The notes below the pieces were generated by a model. The model was not told the origin of the DNA, did no database searches, and saw nothing but the letters and a program-made list of their open reading frames with translations. A program made the translations under genes and the position numbers. Shown here one piece after another: positions 1 to 8,364 of a stretch of DNA of 64,000 nt. Within the stretch, counting starts at the first letter, position 1, and each line of letters starts with the position of its first letter. This DNA comes from UBA4844 sp050943255 (lineage in GTDB: Bacteria > Bacillota > Syntrophomonadia > Syntrophomonadales > Syntrophomonadaceae), in assembly GCA_050943255.1 (NCBI GenBank), contig JBMNOV010000004.1, forward strand, positions 15,398 to 79,397, in the 5' to 3' direction.

Positions 1-133
1 TTTTCCTTATTTATCCGCCTCATTAATTGTAAACGCAGTAAACATCCGTGTGTACCCTTTGGGTACTACCTTAATTGTAAGCAGGGAGCATCAGTAAGTG
101 CCTTAGGGTATGTCTTTAGTGTGTATATTCGTA

Positions 134-1270
134 CTAATCAGTGATTGTTTTTTTACTTCTTAGTACCTCCTCATAGACCTGTTCGACCTTATTAGCCATG
201 TTTTGGAGGCTGAATTGGTTCACCTTTTTCCGGGCATTGGTAGTTAGATAAGTGGCCAGTTCAGGGTCGCTCAGAATTTTTATAATTGCCTGGGCCAGGC
301 CATGGTGATCTCGTGGTTCAACCAGCAAACCGTCCACCTGGTCTTTAATTATCTCCGGAATACCCCCGGTATTACTAGCAACCACCGGTACATTAAAATA
401 CATAGCCTCCAGCACTACTAAACCCAACCCTTCCATTACCGAAGGTACACAAAGGATGTCCGATATTTCATAAATATCTTCAATGGAACGGTAGTAACCC
501 AGCATTTTTACCACTTCATTCAGCCCCAATTCGCTGACCTGCTGTTCTATTTGCCTGCGGTAAATACCTTCCCCGACAATTAGAAACTGAGGCCTGAAAC
601 CAGCATCTATTACTTGGCGCGCAGCCCGCAGAAAATAATCGTGGCCCTTGACCGGGTGTAAGCGAGCTACCATAGTTATAATCTGCCGGTCTTGATCTAA
701 TCCCAGTTCGCTTTTAACTTCACTCGCTTTCCGGGGAGATGAAAATTTATTTACATCTAGACCATTATGAATAATTACTATTTTCTCTTGATATACTCCC
801 ATTTGCTTTATATCATGGGCAATGGCTCGGGAAATAGCAATAAACCTATTACTATATTTATTAGTAAGTTTGGTCAAAAAGTAAGCCAGGAGGGCCTTTA
901 ACGGCAAGTCGTAATCATAGCGCAGTACACTATGGACGGTAGTTACAACTGGTATGCCGCTCCGAGTGGCAGCCAGGCGTGCAACTAGATTAGCCCGTAC
1001 CCCGTGGGTATGAACCAAGTCAAAGTGCTGTTCACCCATGTATCGCATAAGAGGGGTAACAGTAGCCAGGTCTAATCGATGCCGCATAGGTATAATTCGT
1101 GCCGGTAGTCCCTGACGGGCGGCCAGGTCTGCAAAAGGACCTTCACATAGGCACAGCAAGAAAGGCTGGTATTTTTCTGGGTCAAGCAGTTTCATAAGGG
1201 TTAAGACATGTTCTTCCGCTCCACCAACTTCTCCCCCGCCAATAACATGCAAAACTTTAGTTTTAGCCAT
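134..1270 (-). CDS. Family 4 glycosyltransferase
   Basis: GT-B fold, retaining GT4-type glycosyltransferase that probably adds a sugar to a surface polysaccharide on the cytoplasmic face of the membrane. The N-terminus has the glycine-rich GGGEVGGAE acceptor-side loop, and the C-terminal half has the GT4 signature: IVGEG, then the region around PSVMEGLGLVVLEAM with the two glutamates of the E-x7-E motif. The ATG at 1270 is preferred over an in-frame TTG at 1279, because the GGGAG ribosome site lies 9 nt before this ATG but directly abuts the TTG. The gene overlaps the end of the O-antigen-ligase-like gene by 8 bp, so the two are translationally coupled. The exact donor and acceptor cannot be read from the sequence. 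Confidence 0.85.
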   Translation of the reverse strand: MAKTKVLHVIGGGEVGGAEEHVLTLMKLLDPEKYQPFLLCLCEGPFADLAARQGLPARIIPMRHRLDLATVTPLMRYMGEQHFDLVHTHGVRANLVARLAATRSGIPVVTTVHSVLRYDYDLPLKALLAYFLTKLTNKYSNRFIAISRAIAHDIKQMGVYQEKIVIIHNGLDVNKFSSPRKASEVKSELGLDQDRQIITMVARLHPVKGHDYFLRAARQVIDAGFRPQFLIVGEGIYRRQIEQQVSELGLNEVVKMLGYYRSIEDIYEISDILCVPSVMEGLGLVVLEAMYFNVPVVASNTGGIPEIIKDQVDGLLVEPRDHHGLAQAIIKILSDPELATYLTTNARKKVNQFSLQNMANKVEQVYEEVLRSKKTITD

Positions 1271-2510
1271 CTTGTTCAACTCCCAGGTCGGGCTTGGTAA
1301 TTAAAGGTATGGCCAGAAGCATGCCCAGGAAAAACCAAAAATAGGTAGATATCAGAGGAAACTCAAATAGATTCTCCACCATATTATGTCCCAAGATTGC
1401 AATAAGAGCCACTAGTATACCATTTCCAAGTATCTTCAGGTAAGGATCAGTCGCTTGAGCAACTGCCCTTTTACCTTTACGCACGACCATAAATATGAGG
1501 TAAAGGAAGGCTGTTAGTCCCATTAATCCGGTTTGCGTGCCCATTTTAAGGTAGTAATTATCAACACTATATGCTGACCCAGGAAAATTAGCAATAGCCA
1601 CCCCGCCACCAAACCTGCCCAGTCCCAGACCAGTAACAGGTTTACCCTGCCAGTACTCCAGTGCCTGATTCCAACTAGCAATACGTCCGCCTTCCGAGCT
1701 TGAGGCTACATACTGGGGACTAAGCATATAAGCCATGCGATTATATACTGAAGGTACTGCAACTGGAGTAATTAGAACAGCCAGAAGCAATATAATTAAA
1801 ATACGTTTATCCAGCCATAATGCCAGTAATAAAAAAGCAAAGAAAAATACCAACCAGGCACCGCGAGATAAAGTAAATACCAGACAAAGTGCTGATATCC
1901 CTGCTGCTCCCAAGTAAATGCGTTTTTTGAACCAGTGCTTACTAGCCATAAATGAAGCGAAAGCAATGCTTATATTCAATATAGTAAAGCTGCCCAAAAC
2001 ATTAGGACTGCCTATAAATGAAAAGGCCCGGGTGCGAATACCAACTTCGGCCTGGTCTACCCAGTTAGCAGGGATTTCTGCCCCAATTATATACTGGTAG
2101 ATACCGTATAAAGCAACTACAGCACCTACCGCCAGGAAAAGATCACAGGTATTTTTAACCTGTTCTTTACTTTTTATCAGGTTCAAGGCCAGGAAAAACC
2201 AAAAGCTGTACTGAACTACAGCCCTCAACTCCATCAGAGCTATTGCCGGTTCTTCATTAACCACCAGATAGTTAAAAAAGATAACACTATAAAATAGCAA
2301 TAAAGGAATAAGAAGCCCTCCGCTAATAGGCTTTACCCCTTTTACCGCAATGTACAATACCCAGCTGCCAGCTATAAGAATAAAAAGAATCTCATCCCAC
2401 ATACTGGCAAAAAGGAAACTCCCGCCCTGGCGCAGGAAATAGTCAACCAGCACATAGGCAGGCACAATATATAATAAATAACGGCTAAAGGCCTGGCTGA
2501 ATCGTTCCAT
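1263..2510 (-). CDS. O-antigen ligase/polymerase family membrane protein (Wzy_C-like)
   Basis: Polytopic membrane protein of 415 residues with roughly ten or eleven hydrophobic segments. In the second half is a long extracytoplasmic loop with GGRIASWNQALEYW followed by GLGLGRFG, the pattern of the O-antigen ligase/Wzy family (conserved R, and the GxG stretch after the loop). Such proteins join or polymerise lipid-linked glycans outside the membrane. AAAGGAG lies 6 nt before the ATG. The gene is downstream of a DUF4330 gene and a small membrane protein and upstream of a GT4 glycosyltransferase, so these four probably form one surface-polysaccharide operon. Whether it polymerises or ligates is not decidable. 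Confidence 0.8.
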   Translation of the reverse strand: MERFSQAFSRYLLYIVPAYVLVDYFLRQGGSFLFASMWDEILFILIAGSWVLYIAVKGVKPISGGLLIPLLLFYSVIFFNYLVVNEEPAIALMELRAVVQYSFWFFLALNLIKSKEQVKNTCDLFLAVGAVVALYGIYQYIIGAEIPANWVDQAEVGIRTRAFSFIGSPNVLGSFTILNISIAFASFMASKHWFKKRIYLGAAGISALCLVFTLSRGAWLVFFFAFLLLALWLDKRILIILLLAVLITPVAVPSVYNRMAYMLSPQYVASSSEGGRIASWNQALEYWQGKPVTGLGLGRFGGGVAIANFPGSAYSVDNYYLKMGTQTGLMGLTAFLYLIFMVVRKGKRAVAQATDPYLKILGNGILVALIAILGHNMVENLFEFPLISTYFWFFLGMLLAIPLITKPDLGVEQDG

Positions 2511-2561
2511 AATTCGCTCCTTTGGTATTTATCACTGTTTTTTATTTTACTAATTAAATCA

Positions 2562-2978
2562 TTATTCCGTTTTGCCCCACCAGGCAAAAAGGCGGTATAT
2601 AATACAACCCTGATATATGGAGGGATAAAGTTTTAAAAATAGCATAAAAAGACCAATTATAGCCAGGACACCTTCCAGCAAATTTCGCTTGAAATTATAA
2701 TCATTAAGAATTATATCAAAGCCACAGTAGAAAAAAATAAGTAAGCCAATAAACCCCAGGGGATTAGTTATAAACAAACTTGTCTTGCCCCGTGAATTTA
2801 AGCAAGACCCAAATCGTTGTAATAAAGCAGTTATATAATTTAATAAACTATTACTTATTATATAAGCAAATGAATATTTATAATAATAAGAACGATCCCC
2901 CGGTGGAGAAACTAACCAACCTATAAACCAGCTGCCGGATATAATCTTATAAATTAGGCTGTTTTCCCAATAGGTCAT
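2562..2978 (-). CDS. Hypothetical small integral membrane protein
   Basis: Not recognised as a named family. The 138-residue product has about four hydrophobic segments (around residues 9-25, 36-54, 71-92 and 100-120) separated by short basic or Gly/Pro-containing loops. The AAGGTG ribosome site 5-6 nt before the ATG overlaps the stop region of the upstream DUF4330 gene, and the gap is only 9 bp, so the gene is clearly part of the operon. It precedes the O-antigen-ligase-like gene. A role as accessory protein in polysaccharide assembly is inferred only from context. Confidence 0.65.
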   Translation of the reverse strand: MTYWENSLIYKIISGSWFIGWLVSPPGDRSYYYKYSFAYIISNSLLNYITALLQRFGSCLNSRGKTSLFITNPLGFIGLLIFFYCGFDIILNDYNFKRNLLEGVLAIIGLFMLFLKLYPSIYQGCIIYRLFAWWGKTE

Positions 2979-2987
2979 TATTTCACC

Positions 2988-3461
2988 TTATTCCAGCTCT
3001 ATCTCTAGGATTTCGCCTGTCACTTCAACTAGTTGCGTTTTTAAGATATATTTGTCCAGCCCTGCGCGAATAGCCTGCCCTGCCATATAGATTTCTGCTC
3101 CGGTATAAGAAACCGGTCCCTCCAAAGTGAGGTAGACATCTTTGCGAAAGGGATGTTGCTGCAGTACCAGTTCACCATCCGCCCGAGTATCAGAATCCCG
3201 GGCAGTGACAACCTCAACCTCCTTGATATAGACTGGCTGCAGTTGTCCGCGGGCAAGTAGCTGGTCACCTTGATTTATCTGCATTGCCACCTCGGGACGC
3301 AGGTAAGGGCAGATTACCTTCACCGTCGCCATATTCGTTGTCTCTACAGCAGTATCCTTGTTTTTATAAAAAAAACCTAAAGCTATTACTACTATAAGAA
3401 CTAAGACCAGAAGGTCTATTATATTAATTAAACCAAATAGCCTGCCTTTCTCATCCAGCAT
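2988..3461 (-). CDS. DUF4330 family membrane-anchored protein
   Basis: A 157-residue protein starting with the DUF4330 signature (LDEKGRLFGLINIIDL), followed at once by one transmembrane helix (about residues 17-32) and an extracytoplasmic domain rich in beta strands. Function of the family is unknown. An AGGAGG site lies 6 nt before the ATG. It is the first gene of the four-gene polysaccharide cluster, and the lysS terminator lies just upstream, so a promoter is expected between 3462 and 3570, but I could not assign one firmly. Confidence 0.75.
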   Translation of the reverse strand: MLDEKGRLFGLINIIDLLVLVLIVVIALGFFYKNKDTAVETTNMATVKVICPYLRPEVAMQINQGDQLLARGQLQPVYIKEVEVVTARDSDTRADGELVLQQHPFRKDVYLTLEGPVSYTGAEIYMAGQAIRAGLDKYILKTQLVEVTGEILEIELE

Positions 3462-3570
3462 GTCGACTCCTCCTATAAGGCTCTATATTCTTTAGTATCA
3501 TATAGCAAATTCATCCTGGTATCAAGTATACAGTGCAAATGATGAATACAATGTGAAGCAAGAGAAGGTT

Positions 3571-3616
3571 TCTTTTAAAAAAATTAACGGGGGAATGACA
3601 GTCTTTTCATTCCCCC
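3571..3616 (-). terminator. Intrinsic terminator after lysS
   Basis: A perfect 10-bp stem (3589-3598 paired with 3607-3616, GGGGGAATGA/TCATTCCCCC) with an 8-nt loop. On the minus strand it is followed by a run of eight T interrupted upstream by AA. It lies about 50 bp after the lysS stop codon. Confidence 0.85.
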
Positions 3617-3667
3617 ATCAATTCTTTTGGTTCCCTTGTTAATTGCAATTGCAACCATATGTCCCGC

Positions 3668-5140
3668 TTATTCCTTTAATCGTAAGGTTGGAAATAAGAT
3701 TACATCTCTTATCGAAGGAGAAGCAGTAATCAACATTACCAAGCGGTCAATACCGATACCTAGTCCTCCTGCAGGTGGCATACCATATTCCAGCGCATTT
3801 ATGTAATCTTCGTCCATCATATGTGCTTCGCCATCTCCTCCTGCTCTTTTTTCAACCTGTTTTAAAAAGCGCTCTTTTTGGTCAATAGGATCATTTAGTT
3901 CAGAGAAAGCATTAGCTATCTCCCGCTGCATAATAAATACTTCAAAACGATCAGTGTAGTTTGGATTAACTGTATTTTTCTTAGCAAGCGGGGAGATTTC
4001 AACTGGATGCCCATAAATAAATGTTGGTTGAATAAGCTTATCTTCTACAAATGCTTCGAATACTTCGTTAATCAACTCGCCCCGGCTGCTCTTTTCATCT
4101 ATCTCCAGGTTAAGACTGTGAACAGCTAACCGGGCTTCCTCATCACTAGTAATACTATTAAAATTGATGCCTGTGTATTTTTCTATGGCCTCCAACATGG
4201 ATATGCGCTGCCATGGTGGAGTAAAATTGATAACTTGTCCTTCCATCTCCACCTGCATACTGCCGTTTACCTGGTTAATTACTGTGGAGATCATATTCTC
4301 GGTGAGCTCCATCATCACTTCAAAATCAGCATAAGCCTCGTATAATTCCAGCATAGTGAACTCGGGATTATGCCGGGTAGAAATACCTTCATTACGAAAG
4401 TTCCGGTTTATTTCATAGACCTTTTCCAATCCCCCCACTATCAGCCGCTTTAAATAAAGCTCCGGGGCAATACGCAGGTATAGATCCATATCTAAAGCAT
4501 TATGATGGGTAACAAAAGGACGTGCCGCTGCTCCTCCAGCAATAGGCTGCATCATCGGGGTTTCTACCTCGAGAAATCCTCTTTCATCTAAATAATTTCT
4601 TATTTCCCTAATAATGCGGCTGCGTTTAATAAATACTTGCTTGACCTCGGGATTTACAATAAGATCCACATACCGCTGGCGATAACGTAATTCTACATCT
4701 TTGAGCCCGTGCCATTTTTCCGGCAGCGGGTGCAATGATTTAGCCAGGTAAACCAGGTCTTTAACATGAATACTTATCTCACCTTTCTGGGTACGGAATA
4801 CCTCTCCTTCAATACCTAGTATGTCACCTAGATCCAACTTTTTATAATACTCATATTTCTGTTCTCCCAAGTCATTTTGGCGAAAATATAGCTGTATTTT
4901 TCCGGAAATATCCAGCAGGTTGGCAAAACCAGCTTTACCATGGCGACGTTTGCTTATAATCCGTCCCGCTATTTTTACTGTTTGCCCCTCATTATCAGGA
5001 AAACCATCTATTATAGCTTGAGCAGTTGTATTCCTTTCAAACCGCTGCCCATATGGATCTATTCCCGTTGCCCGTAATTCTTCCAATTTCTCCCGTCGTA
5101 TCTTGATTAATTCATTAATATTTTGTTCCTGTTCGGCCAT
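3668..5140 (-). CDS. lysS: Lysyl-tRNA synthetase, class II
   Basis: Charges tRNA-Lys with lysine in the cytoplasm. The length (490 residues) is typical. The N-terminal OB-fold anticodon-binding domain covers about residues 50-160 (GRIISKRRHGKAGFANL). The class II core follows: motif 2 around YLRIAPELYLKRLIVGG with the RNEG loop, and motif 3 GLGIGIDRLVML near the C-terminus. The ATG at 5140 has AAGGAAG 7 nt upstream. It follows greA by 37 bp, the greA-lysS order also known in other Firmicutes, and ends at a strong terminator. Confidence 0.97.
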   Translation of the reverse strand: MAEQEQNINELIKIRREKLEELRATGIDPYGQRFERNTTAQAIIDGFPDNEGQTVKIAGRIISKRRHGKAGFANLLDISGKIQLYFRQNDLGEQKYEYYKKLDLGDILGIEGEVFRTQKGEISIHVKDLVYLAKSLHPLPEKWHGLKDVELRYRQRYVDLIVNPEVKQVFIKRSRIIREIRNYLDERGFLEVETPMMQPIAGGAAARPFVTHHNALDMDLYLRIAPELYLKRLIVGGLEKVYEINRNFRNEGISTRHNPEFTMLELYEAYADFEVMMELTENMISTVINQVNGSMQVEMEGQVINFTPPWQRISMLEAIEKYTGINFNSITSDEEARLAVHSLNLEIDEKSSRGELINEVFEAFVEDKLIQPTFIYGHPVEISPLAKKNTVNPNYTDRFEVFIMQREIANAFSELNDPIDQKERFLKQVEKRAGGDGEAHMMDEDYINALEYGMPPAGGLGIGIDRLVMLITASPSIRDVILFPTLRLKE

Positions 5141-5177
5141 GTAAACACTTCCTTAATTCTTGGCAACTGCCTACAAT

Positions 5178-5657
5178 CTATTTTTCTACTTTTAGTATTT
5201 TATATTTAATAAGCCCAGCCGGAGCCTCTACTGTAACTATGGAATCAACTTTTTGCCCTAATATAGCACGGCCTACTGGTGATTCATCAGATACTTTACC
5301 ATCTTTTAGTTTGGATTCAACCGACGATACTAATAAAAGGTTAACCTCCCGCCCGGATTTTATATCTTGAAGAGTGACCCTGGAACCTAGAGATACTACA
5401 TCAGTACGTATATCAGTATCTTCCATAAGCCGGGAATTCTTTAAAGTTTTTTCCAGAGATATAATTCTACCCTCAATAAAAGCCTGCTCATTTTTGGCGT
5501 CTTCGTATTCTGAATTTTCGGATATATCACCAAAAGCTATGGCCTGTTTAATACGTTCGGCCACCTCTTCCCGCCGCACTGATTTAAGGTACTCCAGCTC
5601 GTTTTCAAGCTTTTGCAAGCCTTCTTTAGTTAGAAAAATTTCTTTTTCTTCTGTCAT
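5178..5657 (-). CDS. greA: Transcription elongation factor GreA
   Basis: GreA binds the secondary channel of RNA polymerase and stimulates cleavage of backtracked RNA. The N-terminal coiled coil (about residues 1-75) contains the tip acidic region GDISENSEYEDAKNEQ. The C-terminal FKBP-like domain ends with SPVGRAILG and the family-typical tail. An upstream in-frame ATG at 5663 exists, but GGGAG is only 2 nt from it and 8 nt from the ATG at 5657, so the MTEEKEIFLT start is preferred and matches the family. It is followed by lysS in a probable two-gene operon. Confidence 0.95.
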   Translation of the reverse strand: MTEEKEIFLTKEGLQKLENELEYLKSVRREEVAERIKQAIAFGDISENSEYEDAKNEQAFIEGRIISLEKTLKNSRLMEDTDIRTDVVSLGSRVTLQDIKSGREVNLLLVSSVESKLKDGKVSDESPVGRAILGQKVDSIVTVEAPAGLIKYKILKVEK

Positions 5658-5769
5658 CTCCATCGCTCCCTAACTTAAAAATAATTCTATACTATTAGTA
5701 CTAATCCCAAGCTCCATATCATAAAAAAAGGCTGACTTCTGCAGCTGTCTTTATGGTATTATAAGGAGC

Positions 5770-6678
5770 TCATATAGCCTTGTCAAGAAACAGATCCCAC
5801 AACCCCATCTCATCCCCAACCTGTTTTAAGGTGATAAACACCCGCCCGTGGCTACCTTCGTTTACCCTTTCGGCGCCACGCACTGAAAATCCTGCTTCTT
5901 CCAGCATGCAAGTTTCCATAATCGGAGCCAGGTTATATAGACAATTTACTAGTCCGTTTTGGCTTAACTTGGCCTCAAGCTCAGGTGCCAGATTACACCC
6001 ATTATTAGTAAGCCGAACATAGCAACAGGCATTGGCATAAGCCATGGTTAATTCCTCTTGAGCCGGATCAAAAACAAAGACCAAATCCCCCTTTCCCCAA
6101 CTGTATGGGTTTAAAGCACTGGTACTAACAGCATTGCCCTTTTCATAGAGTAAACGGTAGGTCATTACCTCATACCGGGTAGGATACATGCTCTGAATAG
6201 ATAGTGGAACTCCAAATTCACCAATTTCACTGAGAAACTCAGGGAAATCCTCCATTTCTCCTACCATAATTATCCTTTTGATTACATGCCGGGAAAGTAT
6301 CCGGGAGATTAAAGCGGTTGCAAGAGCCTTGATAAAATTATCACCAAATATCACGGGAAAACTATTAGATAATTCAAATAGTTGCTCCTTTAAGCGACGA
6401 TCTACCGCCATACGGGTCAGGTGATATTCTTTAACCAGTTTGGTTGTGTGCTGAAAAATGGCTTGCCTCTTCTCCAACTCGATAAGGCTTAGATTACCAG
6501 GCCCTAAGGGCATACTTATCTGGCATCCCTGAAAATTTAACCCAGTTAATTGAATTAATTTTTCTACCCGGGGAAGAAAAAAAACCGGGGCTAGTCTGTC
6601 CAAAAAATATTTTCTAGACATTATACCCCGTTTTTCAGCATGATTTAAATTAAAAAAGGCAAAATCCAAATCAAGCAT
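5770..6678 (-). CDS. Conserved hypothetical protein of the quinate-dehydrogenase-like module
   Basis: I do not recognise this 302-residue protein. It looks soluble, alpha/beta, without signal peptide or clear membrane helix. A hydrophobic stretch KRIIMVGEMEDFPEFL near residue 137 resembles a Rossmann-like beta-strand and turn, and a cysteine pair occurs in the YANACCYVRL segment. The start codon overlaps the stop of the upstream gene by 8 bp, and the ribosome site GAGAGG lies inside that upstream gene, so the two are translationally coupled. It is the last gene of a three-gene set (HTH regulator, quinate-dehydrogenase-like protein, this one). Function unknown. Confidence 0.6.
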   Translation of the reverse strand: MLDLDFAFFNLNHAEKRGIMSRKYFLDRLAPVFFLPRVEKLIQLTGLNFQGCQISMPLGPGNLSLIELEKRQAIFQHTTKLVKEYHLTRMAVDRRLKEQLFELSNSFPVIFGDNFIKALATALISRILSRHVIKRIIMVGEMEDFPEFLSEIGEFGVPLSIQSMYPTRYEVMTYRLLYEKGNAVSTSALNPYSWGKGDLVFVFDPAQEELTMAYANACCYVRLTNNGCNLAPELEAKLSQNGLVNCLYNLAPIMETCMLEEAGFSVRGAERVNEGSHGRVFITLKQVGDEMGLWDLFLDKAI

Positions 6679-7585
6679 TTAACCTCTCCAGATCCACCAC
6701 TCCCGGTTTTAGATCAAGTTCCTTTAGCATTCCATAGTAATCACTTGGAGAAATTTCTTCTAATGGCCTTTGCATAATAGCTACAAGTAAGGCCTCGATT
6801 ACGTTGGTGCCAAAAGATCTTCCGCCCATATCCGGAGTGGTAGTAATAACTTTACTTACTCCCCGCTCATGCAATAATTTCATATCATCAGCAGTTGTTG
6901 TATTAGTAATAACAATTTGCCCATTCAGTTTATCCGGCAGGTAGCGGCGGATGTAATTAAAATCGCCAGCTAAAATATCTGCTTCATAATAATATTGCGA
7001 GTACTTAGGAATTATGCTTTCCTGCTGCTTCCCAGTAGGATAAATTTTATCAAATGGCATATTAACCACTACAGGAGCAAGTATCCTGCCAATGATTCTA
7101 AGAGTATTAAGCGAATGCAAAGGTATCGGCAGGCCAATCGTATATACTAAATCCCCCAGGGTAAGGCGGGCTCCAACCTCCTCAAAAGCTTCTGCCATCC
7201 CGAAGCGATCAACAGCACAGACCATAAGTACCTTTTTACCCCTTAGGTCAACTATTTTATCCCTTTGTATATCAAATATACATTTACGTTCCAGGGTGTT
7301 TTTTAGGCCACTGCCGTCAACTATTGGGGTTCTGCGCGCTTCAGCTTTTAACCTTTTAGCATCTCTGATTATATAGGGTTTGCCGGCCAAATAGATATAA
7401 AGATCAATCCCCCCCATACCAAAGGCATCGACTTTCCCATCCAGTTCCCTGATCAGATTTGCAGCCTTATTCCAATCACCATCTGTACCTATTCTTTCGA
7501 TACTAAATGTTTGTCCTAAAAATTCGGTTTCAAAGGCATGATCGCGCTTGGATGAACCTAAGCTGACACTAACAACCCTTTTCAA
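6671..7585 (-). CDS. Quinate 5-dehydrogenase-like protein (function uncertain)
   Basis: A 304-residue protein whose N-terminus (VSLGSSKRDH, then IGTDGDWNKA and AFGMGGIDLYIY) matches a family that is often labelled quinate 5-dehydrogenase in anaerobic Firmicutes. I know of no biochemical proof for that label, and no shikimate or quinate genes are nearby. The middle part (KVLMVCAVDRFGMAEAFEEVGA) looks like a second nucleotide- or cofactor-binding Rossmann unit. The start is a TTG at 7585 with AGGAGG 10 nt upstream. The gene lies 50 bp after an HTH regulator and overlaps the next gene, suggesting one transcriptional unit. Confidence 0.6.
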   Translation of the reverse strand: MKRVVSVSLGSSKRDHAFETEFLGQTFSIERIGTDGDWNKAANLIRELDGKVDAFGMGGIDLYIYLAGKPYIIRDAKRLKAEARRTPIVDGSGLKNTLERKCIFDIQRDKIVDLRGKKVLMVCAVDRFGMAEAFEEVGARLTLGDLVYTIGLPIPLHSLNTLRIIGRILAPVVVNMPFDKIYPTGKQQESIIPKYSQYYYEADILAGDFNYIRRYLPDKLNGQIVITNTTTADDMKLLHERGVSKVITTTPDMGGRSFGTNVIEALLVAIMQRPLEEISPSDYYGMLKELDLKPGVVDLERLNA

Positions 7586-7635
7586 AAAATATTACCTCCT
7601 AGTATTTGTTTTTACTTGGATTAGGATTGATTATT

Positions 7636-8166
7636 TTAACGGGCAGATCGCATCGACCGCAATATATATCTTAATTGGGCTGGATCAACCCATTTATCCT
7701 CAGTAATAGGGGATGTGCCTATTTCCAGTGAAATTATATGCCCGTTAAGTGTTCCTTCAATCAATTTGATGCGTTCATCTGAACCAATGCATATAACCAC
7801 TTCATAGTTTCGAATACGAGCAATTAAATCCATAATTTCATTAAGTAATTCCTTACCACTGCGTTTGTTAATAAAATCAAGTCGTTCTTGCTCGGTCATG
7901 AGGAAGACAAAATCTACTCCTTCTTGTTGCAGTATTTCCTGTATTTCTTCCTTGTTTAAAATGGGAAAACCAATGCAGGCTATAGATTGGCCTTTACGCA
8001 ATTCCCCAATGCCTTCTAAACGCGAAATAAAGGTACGATCTATCTTCAAGCGATCTGCCGTCTCCTGCTGAGAAAAACCACGAGCCCGCATAGCAAGTGC
8101 TTTTTTAAGGGTTCTATCGATTTTCTCCCAGCTTATAATCTTGTCTTGAATGCGATAAATTTCCAT
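7636..8166 (-). CDS. Helix-turn-helix transcriptional regulator (module regulator)
   Basis: The N-terminal region contains a clear HTH (about residues 33-55 of the 176-residue product: GFSQQETADRLKIDRTFISRLE), like the KorB/XRE type. It is followed by an alpha/beta domain of about 110 residues that resembles a small-molecule or nucleotide-sensing fold (GQSIACIGFP, VVICIGSDERI). ATG codons at 8226 and 8217 lack a ribosome site. The ATG at 8166 has AAGGAG 6 nt upstream and is chosen. It probably controls itself and the two downstream genes, and the long inverted repeat at 8275-8337 lies upstream. Confidence 0.7.
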   Translation of the reverse strand: MEIYRIQDKIISWEKIDRTLKKALAMRARGFSQQETADRLKIDRTFISRLEGIGELRKGQSIACIGFPILNKEEIQEILQQEGVDFVFLMTEQERLDFINKRSGKELLNEIMDLIARIRNYEVVICIGSDERIKLIEGTLNGHIISLEIGTSPITEDKWVDPAQLRYILRSMRSAR

Positions 8167-8274
8167 AGCCAACTCCTTGAGCACATCTTTGTTCACAATG
8201 TTAATTAATTTTAGCATGGGAAGCATTTAATGGCAAGAATACCTAGGTAACCGGAGTGTGGATGAAATCAGGTA

Positions 8275-8337
8275 AAATTATAGACGGTTTTTTACTTCAC
8301 CAATTAAATTAGCCAAGCAAAAAACCGTCTATAATTT
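8275..8337. repeat. Perfect 19-bp inverted repeat between dusB and the HTH gene
   Basis: Arms 8275-8293 and 8319-8337 are perfectly complementary (AAATTATAGACGGTTTTTT and its complement) around a 25-nt spacer. The repeat lies just after dusB and about 110 bp upstream of the HTH regulator. It could be the dusB terminator, although the T-run is inside the stem rather than after it, or an operator for the regulator. Confidence 0.6.
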
Positions 8338-8364
8338 CCCCTTTAGCCTAACAGTATTTCCCTA

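Noticed and set aside
1735..2100. Two plus-strand frames of 60 codons each
   Set aside because: They lie antisense inside the O-antigen-ligase-like gene, have no ribosome site and no recognisable protein pattern.
6671..7585. Firm naming as quinate 5-dehydrogenase
   Set aside because: The name is only a habitual label; no pathway context or catalytic residues support it here.
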